64,000 nucleotides of DNA, from contig NZ_LR217705.1 in assembly GCF_900698885.1 (NCBI RefSeq), forward strand, positions 496,001 through 560,000, in the 5' to 3' direction. A model generated the notes under the pieces. That model saw only the letters and a program-made list of their open reading frames with translations, was not told the origin of the DNA and made no database searches. Shown in pieces: positions 11,115-20,163 of the stretch (its first letter is position 1; every line of letters begins with the position of its first letter). Both the position numbers and the translations under genes were made by a program. The stretch comes from Erwinia_E haradaeae_H. Its GTDB lineage: Bacteria > Pseudomonadota > Gammaproteobacteria > Enterobacterales > Enterobacteriaceae.

Positions 11115-11600
11115 TTAAAGAACAGAAAAAACATAATCGATTTTTCTTATAAGAAAGCAAAACCATGGCCAAACTATACCATTTATTAGGTCACTCTAAA
11201 TACATTCTAAAAATGCTAGACAAATTTTAAAAACTCTATTGAAAAAATTTTGTATATCCATAGTTCAGGTAATCGTCATCACTAATATGGATTTTTGATA
11301 TAGTTTTATGTTTTAAATTGATAAAAAATTTAAGTCATTATATAGGTTATTATGCTTTAAGCTTAAGATCGGACTCCGAGACTGGATCTGTAAAGAGTAT
11401 TGATTTAAAATCATCGCAAATCCTATTTCAACATTAATTCGGTATGGAAGTAATACAATTCGTTTAATTATCATCAATAATAACCATGATGGTTAAAATA
11501 ACAATCAGTTCTTATGTCAAGGAAAAATCTGTAATAATATGGCGGAAAAAAGACAGAAAGATTACTATATAGCCAGGACTTTAATAGTATTACAAGATAG
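11115..11600 (-). pseudogene. mreD: mreD remnant (rod-shape inner-membrane protein)
   Basis: MreD is a small polytopic partner of MreB and MreC in lateral wall elongation. The minus strand still shows three collinear matches in different frames. Near the 5' end, SFCLFSAILLQIFP resembles the first membrane helix of E. coli MreD (WLSFLIALLLQIMPW). In the middle, LLPYRINVEIGFAM resembles LALPHRVNVGTGFVMG. At the 3' end, LINGIVWPWFCFLIRK resembles VVNGVLWPWIFLLMRK, ending at a TAA. Total span is near the 162-codon length of the family, but in-frame stops and frameshifts rule out a product. The 5' boundary is approximate. It lies directly downstream of the mreC remnant, in E. coli order. Confidence 0.82.
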
Positions 11601-11804
11601 ACCTCTTCTGTTTGACTTATCTTACAACTGAAATATTTGTAATATTTTTTATAATTTTCATATTTAAGATATTTTTTCTTTATCTGAAGCTATGACATAT
11701 GCTATCGCTTCGTTTTTTTATTTATTGTGTAGATATCAAGAGCCTCAAATATCTGCAGTGATTGTGATAAGTTATATTTTATATATTTTAAGATGTTATA
11801 TTAT

Positions 11805-12616
11805 GACTTTTTGGAGAGCAATAAAAGATACTGTAAATATTCCAGCTTTAAGAGTGAATGTGTGAAAAAATTGTAGAAGAATAATTCTATCTTCTACAAC
11901 AGAAAATACTAAGGTGACGGGATACATTTCAGGAAAGCGATCAGCTATGCAATATGTTACTACTATACCAACACACTGGATATCAGATATAATTTTGAAA
12001 AATGCTTTATTTGAAGATTTTGTTCAGTAGCTATCACCAGAAGAAATGGCGTAAAATCTATTACGCAATACTTTAACAAGTATTATGTTTAATGGATCGC
12101 GTAGATTAACATAACTTAATTATTTTAGCTGACTAATAAGCTAAGACTTTCCTAATATCTCCCTGCTTATTGATTACTACCTGCTCTTCATGCGCATTAT
12201 TTATACTGTCTTTGTTAATTCTTATTTAATTACTACAAGGGTCAATAGTAGTCGAAAGAATTCTAATTAACATCTTATTCGCGTTCTGGATCGGATAAGA
12301 TTTGAAAAGTTTCTTTAGGCATAATATTTTCTTTTATTTGATCAAGCATTAAGAAATATGACTTAATATCAATAATTTGATATTATATAGCTTGATTCTC
12401 TAAGTATAACTTTTTGTGAGATGTTAAGACTAAAGAAATCCAATCTAAAATTTTTTTAGGCTATTTTTTAAAAAATATAATGGATTCACTGCAATATCCA
12501 TATAGATATAGACTTTTAAAAAAAAATTAAGTTATGATCAGATATAATAATTATTATTATTCTATAATAATAGAAAGTAAGAACTCTAATTTTAGAGACG
12601 GATTTTTAGTGAACAT
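11805..12616 (-). pseudogene. mreC: mreC remnant (rod-shape periplasmic scaffold)
   Basis: MreC links cytoplasmic MreB to the periplasmic wall-synthesis enzymes. Minus-strand matches run in order from an ATG at 12616: MFTKNPSLKLEFLLSIII (MreC begins with FSRGPSLQIRLILAVLV), KKILDWISLVLTS...LYLENQAI (RELLDGVSQTLAS...LELENRAL), LMLDQIKEN, ISTTIDPCSN (ISTVNDPYSD), VLRNRFYAISSGDS (VLRNDIRVIAAGNG), DRFPEMYPVTLVFSV (GRFPEGYPVAVVSSV) and EYLQYLLLLS (RLRYLLLLW). The conserved core is almost full length, but stops and frameshifts break it repeatedly. The low-complexity C-terminal tail of the E. coli protein is not recognisable, so the 3' boundary is approximate. Confidence 0.9.
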
Positions 12617-13034
12617 TGGTTTATAAATTCAGAACGTCCTTGATCAGTATTATATTCAATGTTTTAGAGTGCTCAAAAAAAGATATATTTTAGTATATAT
12701 TAATAATAATCAAGAAATAAGATTTTATATATTATATATGACCTTCCTGTGTTAGAATAATCAGGAGAGCATTCTATTAAAAATTAGTTGTTATAATTAT
12801 ACTTTGTCTTATTTAAATCAAAAAGATATGCTTATTTCTTGTGTATTATAAAGCTCGTTAAATAGTATAAATTCTTATTAATTCTTAACTTTTTAAAAAT
12901 ACTCAATATTAATATTTTTGAAAATTATCTATTTAATGACACATAGTTCTCTATATCATACCAATATGAAGAGGTTTTTAGTTACACCGCTATAATCACT
13001 TATAGTGGTTTAAATCTGTGTTGGTATATTAATA
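12617..13034. other. Spacer between the mreB and mreC remnants
   Basis: About 420 bases, longer than the short mreB-mreC spacer in E. coli. No coding signal is seen. It includes an imperfect hairpin at 12987-13008 (arms CCGCTATAA/TTATAGTGG, 8 of 9 paired, 4-base loop) about 30 bases past the mreB stop, perhaps a relic of the attenuating structure between mreB and mreC. No T-run follows it. Confidence 0.5.
12987..13008 (-). repeat. Hairpin downstream of the mreB remnant
   Basis: Arms of 9 bases with one mismatch (a C opposite an A on the plus strand) around a TCAC loop. It lies 3' of mreB in the reading direction of the dead operon. Terminator function is not supported, because no U-tract follows. 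Confidence 0.4.
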
Positions 13035-14079
13035 TTAACTAAATAAGTCTCCGCTATAAATATTAATAATTTTTAAAGTTTTTAAGGCACCCGTACTACA
13101 TAAGCTAGCAGATTTTCTGAAATTATTATTGGAATTCTAGTTGCCTTTATTAACAAGTAATTAAAGTTACACAAATAAAAATCTCCACCAGTTAGAGGAC
13201 CACGCCTTATTCAGAAATGTAAAATGCTAGTTTAGCTGAGTACTGTTCTAGGGAAATCATAATGAAGCTAACAATATCAATTAACGGATTTTGCATGGCT
13301 TCTAAAATCTCTCGAGAGCGTAAAGTGAAATTATCTGAAATATCTCAGCTAGATTTCGTCCACGCACTGCAATTTCTAATGCACTATCTCCTGGGCAGGC
13401 TTAGCCAATGCAGTGCTTAATAGGTTCTGCAATAGCTTAGTCAATTAAGGAACCATAATGACATCTAAAATAGTTAATTATCGTTTGATCAAATTAATCA
13501 TCACCAATACGAACAGAAGAGGAATATACCACACCATTCAGTGAGATGACTGTGTAACTTTAGCAGCCCCTCATTGGTATCAATTACCATAAAGCTAGTT
13601 GTCTCGGAAACTGCTAGTCCTGCACCAATAGCCCCCGATGATATGGGCTTTTCCATCAAGAGCGCCTCGCGTGCATTAGAGCCTTAGGTATATAGATTCA
13701 CGAATTGTGCATGATGCTTTATCTGCTTTGCTCCTGCTGGAACGCAGACAAGCGCTTTTTGGATAGAGCGTAAAAACTGTTACTATATACTTTTTTAATA
13801 AAATATTAGAAAATTGTTTTTTTGGTAATAAAAAAATTAACATTACTTTATCTTTTATGAGGCGAATAACGCTGATATTACTAGGAGTGTAATTTAATAT
13901 TTTTCGTCATAACTAATTACTTACCATGCTTTTAGGTGATCCAGCGCAATTATGACGAATAGTAACGACAGAAGATTTATTAAGTCAAATTCCTTCTTTC
14001 TTTATGTATAGTAGAATATTAACAGTAACCAAATTAATGGATAAATTATTAGAAAATGTGCCATGAAATTTTTGAGCAT
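13035..14079 (-). pseudogene. mreB: mreB pseudogene (actin-like cell-shape protein)
   Basis: MreB forms the actin-like filaments that organise lateral wall synthesis. The minus strand keeps the whole gene at almost exactly the family length (1045 bases against 1044): an ATG at 14079 after AAAGGAG, then MLKNFMAHFSNNLSINL, GIxLNKSSVVTIRHNCAGSPKS, VCVPAGA, GAIGAGLAVSETTSFMVID, RGRNLAE, LTGG and a final AGDLFS before TAA, all in E. coli order. At least ten in-frame stops and several frameshifts break it (for example a stop inside the VERRAIRES region). Near-complete length with scattered small lesions suggests loss by point mutation and small indels rather than by large deletion. Confidence 0.96.
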
Positions 14080-15272
14080 ACGATAAGGATTCTCCTTTAA
14101 ACTAAAGGTAAAATCTAACTCAATCGTATTGAGCTAGGTTTTTGAATAAGCTTTTAGCTGACATAAACTAATCTTTACGATAAGATTTTTCTTATATTAG
14201 AAGTAAATTCTATCCCTTGATAAGTGACGATTTATGTAAAAATTTATACTCTAGTAGTATTAGTTGGTTAATTGAAATTATGGTAGAATATTTTATTAAT
14301 TAGATGTCATCAAGTTAAAAAAGTGTCAATAATTCTGATTTAATAAAAATTACATACGATGTAACTATTGTATTAATAGATAGAGATATCATAGCATGGT
14401 GTTTTAGTGTTATTCCAAGGGCTGTAGTTTGATTGTATTGAATCAAAGAATATTGGTATTATACAAAAAAATTTTTTATAGAATTAAAAATCTAGAATAA
14501 TCATGAAGATCTATGTTCTATATATTATATTGAAAATTTTAGTTTGAAATATAGTTAGGTAGATAGCGTATATTATATATAATATATTGTGTGTGAATAT
14601 AATGCATATTACTTTAATATCATCAACATAGATGAGTTGTTTTCTGTAAACTACAGTAGGATACATTTTAGGATAGATGGTTTGTGTAGATGTATTATTT
14701 TCTATTCCGCTCAAGAGTTTTATGTAATGAGGATTTTTGTATAAAATTTTTCTATACAAGCAATTTATATAAACGATTAATAATTGATTATAAATTTTTA
14801 CTGTAATTAGAAGATACTTATAAAGTATATTGTTTAAAATTATATCTAAATAAGATTTCCCTTTAATAATCTTATTTAGATACATAGCTTTATCTGAGTT
14901 TTTTATTATTTTATTAGGAATAGAATCTTTCTTGCGGTAGTATGATTGATTAATATAACTAATATTAGTAATATGATACATAAAATGAATGATATTTAAT
15001 ATAACTTTAATTAGTTTTAGTTTTTTGGTAAAAATTATATTCCATTATACATATAAAACAAGATCTTAATTTAGTATAAAGTAGTACTTAGGCGTAGAAT
15101 TAATTCTGTAGATTTTTATAATCTATAAATAATCCGGTATATTTTATAAAAAATATTTATAGTACAATGAATATTGTAGTATTTATCAGATATAATACTT
15201 AAGACTAACATGTAACTAACGTTATAATAACGTTATTATGAAAATTTTTTAAGTATGTGATTTTTATTTAAT
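14080..15272. other. Gap between the mreB remnant and tRNA-Val
   Basis: No supported gene. A 156-codon minus-strand open frame (14511-14981) is rich in Ile, Tyr, Asn and Lys with no family resemblance and is judged spurious. The final 60 bases before the tRNA carry the candidate promoter listed separately. csrD, the E. coli gene upstream of mreB, is not recognisable. Confidence 0.5.
15201..15228 (+). promoter_or_regulatory. Candidate promoter for tRNA-Val
   Basis: A perfect TATAAT at 15223-15228 lies 44 bases before the tRNA. The best upstream hexamer (AAGACT, 15201-15206, 16-base spacer) is a weak -35. The -10 sits inside two copies of the self-complementary octamer TAACGTTA (15217-15224 and 15228-15235) separated by 3 bases, which could also form a hairpin. 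Confidence 0.35.
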
Positions 15273-15349
15273 GCGTCCGTAGCTCAGTTGGTTAGAGCAC
15301 CACCTTGACATGGTGGGGGTCAGTGGTTCGAGTCTGCTCGGACGCACCA
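15273..15349 (+). tRNA. tRNA-Val (anticodon GAC)
   Basis: A 77-base cloverleaf including an encoded CCA. The acceptor stem GCGTCCG/CGGACGC is perfect, the D-arm is AGCTCAGTTGGTTAGAGC, the anticodon loop is CTTGACATG with GAC, and the T-loop is TTCGAGT. It closely matches E. coli tRNA-Val(GAC). Two G-U pairs in the T-stem replace Watson-Crick pairs. It stands alone with no partner tRNA. Confidence 0.98.
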
Positions 15350-15656
15350 AAATAATTATATTAATATATGATACAATCAATAATTTGTATAATAATATTA
15401 TGTTTTTCATAATTAATGACAGAATTTAATTGGTATCTTTATAACATAGCAGGTATGACTGAGATATACATAGCTTTTTTATATACCAATAAGAGCAGTG
15501 CTTGACATGTATAGTGAAAATCAAATATTTTGTGCAAACAAGCACAAAATATTTTAGGTTGAATAAGGTATTAGCTATTCATTTTTAATAATAGTTATTA
15601 TATAGTAGAAGAATCTTAAGTATTCATTTAAAAATATCATGAAGATTGTAAGTAAA
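15350..15656. other. Short gap between tRNA-Val and tatD
   Basis: The tRNA and the leftward tatD converge here. A short inverted repeat near 15533-15553 (TTTGTGC/GCACAAA) might end one of the transcripts, but no clear T-run follows on either strand. Nothing else is seen. Confidence 0.45.
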
Positions 15657-16451
15657 TCATCTTATATTCGATGAGAGATTAAATAATTTACGAGCATTGA
15701 AAGTTGTTGTATTAGATAAATGTGAGATATTTACGCCACGTAACATAGCAACTTTTTGCATAATATGAGGTAAAAAGCTAGGTTCGTTTCGTCTAGAGGA
15801 TGGCATAGGGAAAATATCTTTTGGTATTAACCAAGGTGAATCTGTTTCTATTACTAAACGATTAGATGGTATTAGGGGTATTAATTTACATAAGTCTTCC
15901 CCTCTTTTTTTATCACATATCCAACCTGTAATGCCAATATAAAAATCATGCTCTAAATAAACCTCCAGTTCTGATTGCGTTCCTGTAAAGCAATGCACTA
16001 AAGTTGCTTTGAGACTAGAAATCCAGGGTGCAAGAATGGACATAAAATCTTTATGAGCATTGCGACAGTGTAGAAAGACTGGCATATAAAGCTCTGTTGC
16101 TAGCTCAATCTGAGCTTGGAATGCATACCTTTGTTCTTTTTTTGTAGAAAAATTACGATAAAAATCTAGCCCACATTCTCCTATAGCTACAATACGCGGA
16201 TCAACTGCTAATTTACGCATCTCAGAGTGAATTTTTTTTGACCATGTGCTAGCATAATGAGGGTGAATACCAATCGTAGACCAGAAATATTCTACATCTT
16301 TTTCAGCTAGTATAATCGCTTGACGACTATTTAACATAGTCGTTCCAATAATGATCATCCCAGTCACTCCAGCTTCACGTGCGCGTTTTACCACTTTATC
16401 ATAATCCTTGATAAATTCCTGACTTGTTAAATTAACTCCAATATCAAACAT
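15657..16451 (-). CDS. tatD: TatD family metal-dependent DNase
   Basis: Metal-dependent hydrolase; E. coli TatD is a Mg-dependent 3'-5' DNA/RNA exonuclease linked to oxidative damage repair and is not part of the Tat translocon. It has 264 residues against 260. It begins MFDIGVNLTSQEF, as E. coli TatD does (MFDIGVNLTSSQF), which favours TatD over its paralogues YcfH and YjjV. Metal-site and signature segments are GECGLDFYRNFS (metal-binding Glu), PVFLHCR, HCFTG and IETDSPWL, followed by PSSRRNEP. The tat genes that neighbour it in E. coli are absent here. The start ATG lacks a strong Shine-Dalgarno. Confidence 0.93.
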   Translation of the reverse strand: MFDIGVNLTSQEFIKDYDKVVKRAREAGVTGMIIIGTTMLNSRQAIILAEKDVEYFWSTIGIHPHYASTWSKKIHSEMRKLAVDPRIVAIGECGLDFYRNFSTKKEQRYAFQAQIELATELYMPVFLHCRNAHKDFMSILAPWISSLKATLVHCFTGTQSELEVYLEHDFYIGITGWICDKKRGEDLCKLIPLIPSNRLVIETDSPWLIPKDIFPMPSSRRNEPSFLPHIMQKVAMLRGVNISHLSNTTTFNARKLFNLSSNIR

Positions 16452-16793
16452 TATTATATCCTGTTTTTAAATATCACATACAAAAATTAATGGTGAATGT
16501 ATATAATAGAATTAATGATTATTTAACAACATGTTATTCTTGTGTGTTTAGATAGATTGTAGGATAAATAAGTAGATTATATATCTAATTTAGAATTATA
16601 ATAAAAGATAAGTGTTATGAGGAACTAAAAATTTATATTAATCACTCTTATATTTTCTTGTTATATAGTTAATTAGTTTATTGTAAAATGATATTTATCA
16701 TAATCTTAACATTATTTTTCTGAATCGTTATATAACAAAAATTAGTTTATAATTGTAGGAAATAATAATAGATATTAAACTTACCATTTTGTA
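16452..16793. other. Gap between tatD and mtnN
   Basis: About 340 AT-rich bases between two genes on the same strand. No open frame, RNA or clear terminator is seen. It probably holds the tatD promoter. Confidence 0.5.
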
Positions 16794-17486
16794 TTATATA
16801 AGACAAGCTAATATATTTTCAACTACCAATGAGGATTTTTGTGCGGCTTCTTTTAAAAAACGATGAAAGTTGCTAGGTGAGTTTTTATTGGAAAAATCAG
16901 AAATAGAACGTATAATAATGAAAGGAATATTAGATTGATGGCATACATGACCAATAGCAGCAGCTTCCATGTCGACTGCAATTGCTTTAGGAAAATAATA
17001 TCGAATACGTTGAAGTGGCTCGTTTCCTTGAATAAAGGTATCCCCAGTAACTATAATGCCTCGAATCGAAAAAAGACTCAGCTTCTGAATGCAGGATTCT
17101 GCTATAGTAATTAAATTATGATCAGCTTGAAATGTAAATGGACAATTTGGAACTTGTCCTAATTGGCAACCATAAGTTGTGACATCTACATCATGATATT
17201 GGACTGCACTGGAAATAACAATATCTCCTATTTTCAATTCAGGATGAAGTCCTCCTGCTGAACCAATGTTGATAAGTATATTGATTTTATACAGGTTAAT
17301 TAGTAATGTAGTGCTTAATGCTGCTAAAACTTTGCCGATACCTGATTTTATAAGAAGAATTTCTACTCCACCTAATAGCCCACTATCAATTTCTGCACCA
17401 GATAAATACATCTTGCTTCTTTTTTTTATCTGATCACGAAGTATATTAACTTCTTCTTCCATAGCTCCAATTATTCCAACTTTCAT
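16794..17486 (-). CDS. mtnN: 5'-methylthioadenosine/S-adenosylhomocysteine nucleosidase
   Basis: Hydrolyses the glycosidic bond of methylthioadenosine and S-adenosylhomocysteine, clearing inhibitory by-products of SAM-dependent reactions such as LipA catalysis and methylation. Start set at the internal ATG giving MKVGIIGAMEEEV, which matches E. coli MKIGIIGAMEEEV and has a GGAG 11 bases upstream; the open frame extends 15 codons further without homology. About 230 residues, as in the family. Active-site residues are visible: Glu12 in AMEEE, the glutamate in VDMEAAAIGHVC, and the aspartate in ISDFS. The gene appears intact. Confidence 0.94.
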   Translation of the reverse strand: MKVGIIGAMEEEVNILRDQIKKRSKMYLSGAEIDSGLLGGVEILLIKSGIGKVLAALSTTLLINLYKINILINIGSAGGLHPELKIGDIVISSAVQYHDVDVTTYGCQLGQVPNCPFTFQADHNLITIAESCIQKLSLFSIRGIIVTGDTFIQGNEPLQRIRYYFPKAIAVDMEAAAIGHVCHQSNIPFIIIRSISDFSNKNSPSNFHRFLKEAAQKSSLVVENILACLI

Positions 17487-17702
17487 AGCGATGTTTTGCT
17501 CCGGCTTATTATTATAATGTGAAGATATCATAAAGATTTTTATATTTTATTTTAACATGAGCACTGATAGGTTTTTTTATTTGGTATCTGTCCGTTAGGT
17601 TTCTTTAAAATTACTAAGTTTAATATTAAAGGTAATTTTTATTACCTAGATAATTTTAATTTTCTGTTTTTATAGATATTGTGAATTAATAAATTCATTA
17701 AT

Positions 17703-17779
17703 TGGTCGGCGAGAGAGGATTTGAACCTCCGACCCACTGGTCCCAAACCAGTTGCGCTACCAAGCTGCGCTACTCGCCG
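17703..17779 (-). tRNA. proM: tRNA-Pro (anticodon TGG)
   Basis: A 77-base cloverleaf with encoded CCA. The acceptor stem is CGGCGAG/CTCGCCG, the anticodon loop TTTGGGA gives TGG, and the T-loop is TTCAAAT. It is the last member of a four-tRNA cluster in the E. coli order argX-hisR-leuT-proM. A weak AT hairpin (TGAAT/ATTCA) follows but lacks a T-run. Confidence 0.98.
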
Positions 17780-17834
17780 TGTTATTGATGCTAATAAAGT
17801 CATCATCATAGAATAAAATACGATTTAGTTTAGG

Positions 17835-17922
17835 TGGTGCGAAGAGAGGGACTTGAACCCTCACGTCTTTAAAGACGCTAACACCTGAAGCTAGTGCGTC
17901 TACCAATTTCGCCACCTTCGCA
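17835..17922 (-). tRNA. leuT: tRNA-Leu (anticodon CAG)
   Basis: An 88-base class II tRNA with encoded CCA. The acceptor stem is TGCGAAG/CTTCGCA, the anticodon loop TTCAGGT gives CAG, and the long variable arm has stem GTCTTTAAAGAC. It is the third gene of the argX-hisR-leuT-proM type operon. Confidence 0.98.
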
Positions 17923-17935
17923 TCAGATATAAATC

Positions 17936-18012
17936 TGGGGTGGCCAATGGGATTCGAACCCATGACAACTGGAATCACAATCCAGGACTCTACCAACTGA
18001 GCTATAGCCACC
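17936..18012 (-). tRNA. hisR: tRNA-His (anticodon GTG)
   Basis: A 77-base tRNA including the encoded extra 5' G (G-1) and CCA. The anticodon loop TTGTGAT gives GTG. It is nearly identical to E. coli hisR. It lies 13 bases from leuT, so the two clearly come from one transcript. Confidence 0.98.
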
Positions 18013-18089
18013 AAATAACTGGATTATTTTTAGCCTTACTAGTATATAATGTTTATCTGGTTATCTTAAGTGCTTAAGAATAATTTTGA

Positions 18090-18166
18090 TGGTGCGCCCG
18101 ACAGGATTTGAACCTGTAACCTTTGCCTCCGGAGGGCAGTGCTCTATCCAATTGAGCTACGAGTGC
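18090..18166 (-). tRNA. argX: tRNA-Arg (anticodon CCG), acceptor-stem mismatch
   Basis: A 77-base tRNA with encoded CCA and anticodon loop CTCCGGA (CCG). It is first in the operon. The acceptor stem pairs GCACTCG with CGGGCGC: the third pair is A3 against C70 (a mismatch) and the fifth is T5-G68. The E. coli gene has a fully paired GCGCCCG/CGGGCGC stem, so the 5' arm has drifted towards A/T while the 3' arm has not. Confidence 0.97.
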
Positions 18167-18183
18167 AAAATATACAAAATAAT

Positions 18184-18212
18184 ATTCTACTTGCTAGAAG
18201 TTATTTTGTCTA
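18184..18212 (-). promoter_or_regulatory. Sigma-70 type promoter of the four-tRNA operon
   Basis: On the minus strand, TAGACA (5 of 6 to the -35 consensus) and TAGAAT (5 of 6 to the -10 consensus) are separated by exactly 17 bases. Transcription would begin about 11 bases before tRNA-Arg. It is among the best-formed promoters I can see in the window, fitting a tRNA operon that must be strongly expressed. Confidence 0.7.
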
Positions 18213-18346
18213 CTTTTTTATAAAATTTCGTAATGTAGATTTTTGATAAATAATAAAAATGTTTTCTATTATAAAATATATATATTTTTTCTAGGCATGA
18301 TGAAAATCAAAATCGCAACAGAAAGCCTAAACATAAGAAATCGTAA

Positions 18347-18619
18347 CTAAAGATTTTTTTTTGTATCTGTTTCAGGAAATGTAATATTTAATTCAAGAAT
18401 AGAGATATCTTCATATTTTTGATCTAACTTTACATTTAACATATTCGGATTAATTACAAAGTATTTATCAATTACTTTTAATAAGTCTATTTTTAATTGA
18501 GGCAAGTAATGTGGTTCGCTCTCTCCTTTTCTTCTCTCTGCTACAATAATTTGCAAACGCTGTTTTGCTATACTAGCGGTATTTTTTTTACGAGATATAA
18601 AATAATTGAGAAAGGCCAT
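18347..18619 (-). CDS. minE: Cell division topological specificity factor MinE
   Basis: MinE stimulates the ATPase of membrane-bound MinD and drives the pole-to-pole oscillation that keeps MinC away from mid-cell. It has 90 residues against 88 in E. coli. The N-terminal membrane/MinD-contact segment is MAFLNYFISRKKNTASIAKQ, followed by the RLQIIVAERR contact helix/strand. It starts 3 bases after the minD stop, so translation is probably coupled. Last gene of minCDE. Confidence 0.95.
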   Translation of the reverse strand: MAFLNYFISRKKNTASIAKQRLQIIVAERRKGESEPHYLPQLKIDLLKVIDKYFVINPNMLNVKLDQKYEDISILELNITFPETDTKKNL

Positions 18620-18622
18620 GGT

Positions 18623-19435
18623 TTACTCTCCAAACCAGCGCTTTAGAAAACTTTTTTTTTCTTCTGTAATAAATCGAAATGGACGTGATTCTCCAAGTAA
18701 GCGAGCAACAGTGTCAGTATATGCCTGGCCTGCATTAGATTTAGGATCAAGTATTACCGACTTACCTTGATTTGAGGCGCGTAATACTGATTTATCTTCA
18801 GGAATCACTCCAGTTAATGGAATTCGTAGGATATCTAGAACATCTTCTATACTGAGCATATCACCACAGTTAACTCGTCTTGGGTTGTAGCGTGTTATCA
18901 GCAAATGTTCTTTAATTGGTTCTATATTATTTTCTGCTCTCCTAGACTTAGACGAGAGAATGCCGAGGATTCGATCAGAATCACGCACAGAAGATACTTC
19001 TGGATTGGTAGTAATGATAGCTTCATCAGCAAAGTATAGCGCCATTAGGGCACCAGTTTCAATGCCAGCTGGCGAGTCGCAGATAATAAAGTCAAAGGCC
19101 ATATTGTGCAGATCCTCTAGAACTTTTGCTACACCAGAACGACTTAGTACATCTTTATCACGGGTTTGTGAGGCAGGCAAAATAAAAAGATTTTTAGTGT
19201 TTTTATCTTTAATTAAAGCTTGATTTAAGGAGATATCACCGTGTATAACGTTTATAAAATCGTATACCACACGTCGCTCGCACCCCATGATTACATCAAG
19301 GTTACGTAAACCAATATCAAAATCAATGACTATAATTTTTTTACCTTTCTTCGCTAAACCGGTTGCAATAGCAGCGCTAGATGTAGTTTTTCCTACACCG
19401 CCCTTGCCAGACGTAACAACAATTATGCGTGACAT
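18623..19435 (-). CDS. minD: Septum-site determining ATPase MinD
   Basis: Membrane-associated ATPase that recruits MinC and is displaced by MinE. Its 270 residues equal the E. coli length. The deviant Walker A motif GKGGVGKTT is at residues 10-18; switch segments IDFDIGLRNLD and CDSPAGIE follow. The C-terminal amphipathic membrane-targeting helix (KSFLKRWFGE) is intact, so membrane cycling should work. It lies 47 bases after minC and 3 bases before minE. A plus-strand open frame inside it (18960-19223) is a shadow. Confidence 0.97.
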   Translation of the reverse strand: MSRIIVVTSGKGGVGKTTSSAAIATGLAKKGKKIIVIDFDIGLRNLDVIMGCERRVVYDFINVIHGDISLNQALIKDKNTKNLFILPASQTRDKDVLSRSGVAKVLEDLHNMAFDFIICDSPAGIETGALMALYFADEAIITTNPEVSSVRDSDRILGILSSKSRRAENNIEPIKEHLLITRYNPRRVNCGDMLSIEDVLDILRIPLTGVIPEDKSVLRASNQGKSVILDPKSNAGQAYTDTVARLLGESRPFRFITEEKKSFLKRWFGE

Positions 19436-19482
19436 ATATAAGTTTTCCTTACAATCTTAAAGACAAGGTAACTAAGAGTTGC

Positions 19483-20163
19483 TTAGTTGAGTTTTTGAAT
19501 AGTCAAGATACCATCTTGTAGATATAGGCGTGAGGCGCAACCAATAGAATCATTTGGTATCTGTTCCATTATCCAGTAATGACCGGAAATAGATACTAAT
19601 TCTGCAAATAAACTAGTACAAAAAATCTGACAACTGTCATCTCCACTTGCCCCAGCCAGTGCGCGACCGCGCATCATCCCATAAACATGAATATTACCAT
19701 CCGCAAGCACTTCCGCTCCCTCGCTGACACTATTAATAACAACTAAATCAGCATTTTCAGCATATACTTGTTGACCAGAGCGCACTGGAGATAAAATGAT
19801 TCGGGTTTTTGTAGATGACCCAGCAGGAATCACGCTCTCTTTAATAGATGTATGTACTTGAGTAGAATTTAATACAGGAAGACCAGAGCGTATAATAATG
19901 TTTTTTAACTGCTCATTTTGACAACCGCTAATACCAACAATAAAAAGACCGGTTGATAAAATGGCCTTTTGTATTTCATGCCAATTTACTTCTTTAGTCA
20001 AGATTGAAACATTTACTATCACTGCTGCATTGTTAAAAAAATTAGGAGCACGACTAACTTTCTCCCTAAGTGCTTTTTGTATAGTAGAAGGGTCGGTGTG
20101 ATGTAAATGCAATACGGGCAATGTAAAACTGCTACCTTTTAAATCAATTGGTAATTGCGACAT
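19483..20163 (-). CDS. minC: Septum-site determining protein MinC
   Basis: Inhibitor of FtsZ polymerisation, carried by MinD. Start set at the ATG giving [20 protein letters not shown], which matches E. coli [20 protein letters not shown]; an ATG 21 bases upstream is possible. 226 residues against 231, the linker being a little shorter. The N-domain covers about 1-100. The C-terminal beta-helix domain has the conserved MinD-binding segments [28 protein letters not shown] and [14 protein letters not shown]. First gene of minCDE. Confidence 0.95.
   Translation of the reverse strand: [226 protein letters not shown]

Noticed and set aside
11880..12117. Plus-strand protein-like stretch (QYVTTIPTHW, PEEMA..NLLRNTLTSIM)
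   Set aside because: It has in-frame stops and is the antisense of the mreC remnant, whose minus-strand reading aligns with MreC in order over the same bases.
14511..14981. 156-codon minus-strand open frame
   Set aside because: Composition is almost only Ile, Tyr, Asn, Lys and Leu, with no motif and no homologue recognised; expected by chance in AT-rich DNA.
17757..18014. 85-codon minus-strand open frame across the tRNA cluster
   Set aside because: It translates tRNA-Leu and tRNA-His genes; not protein coding.
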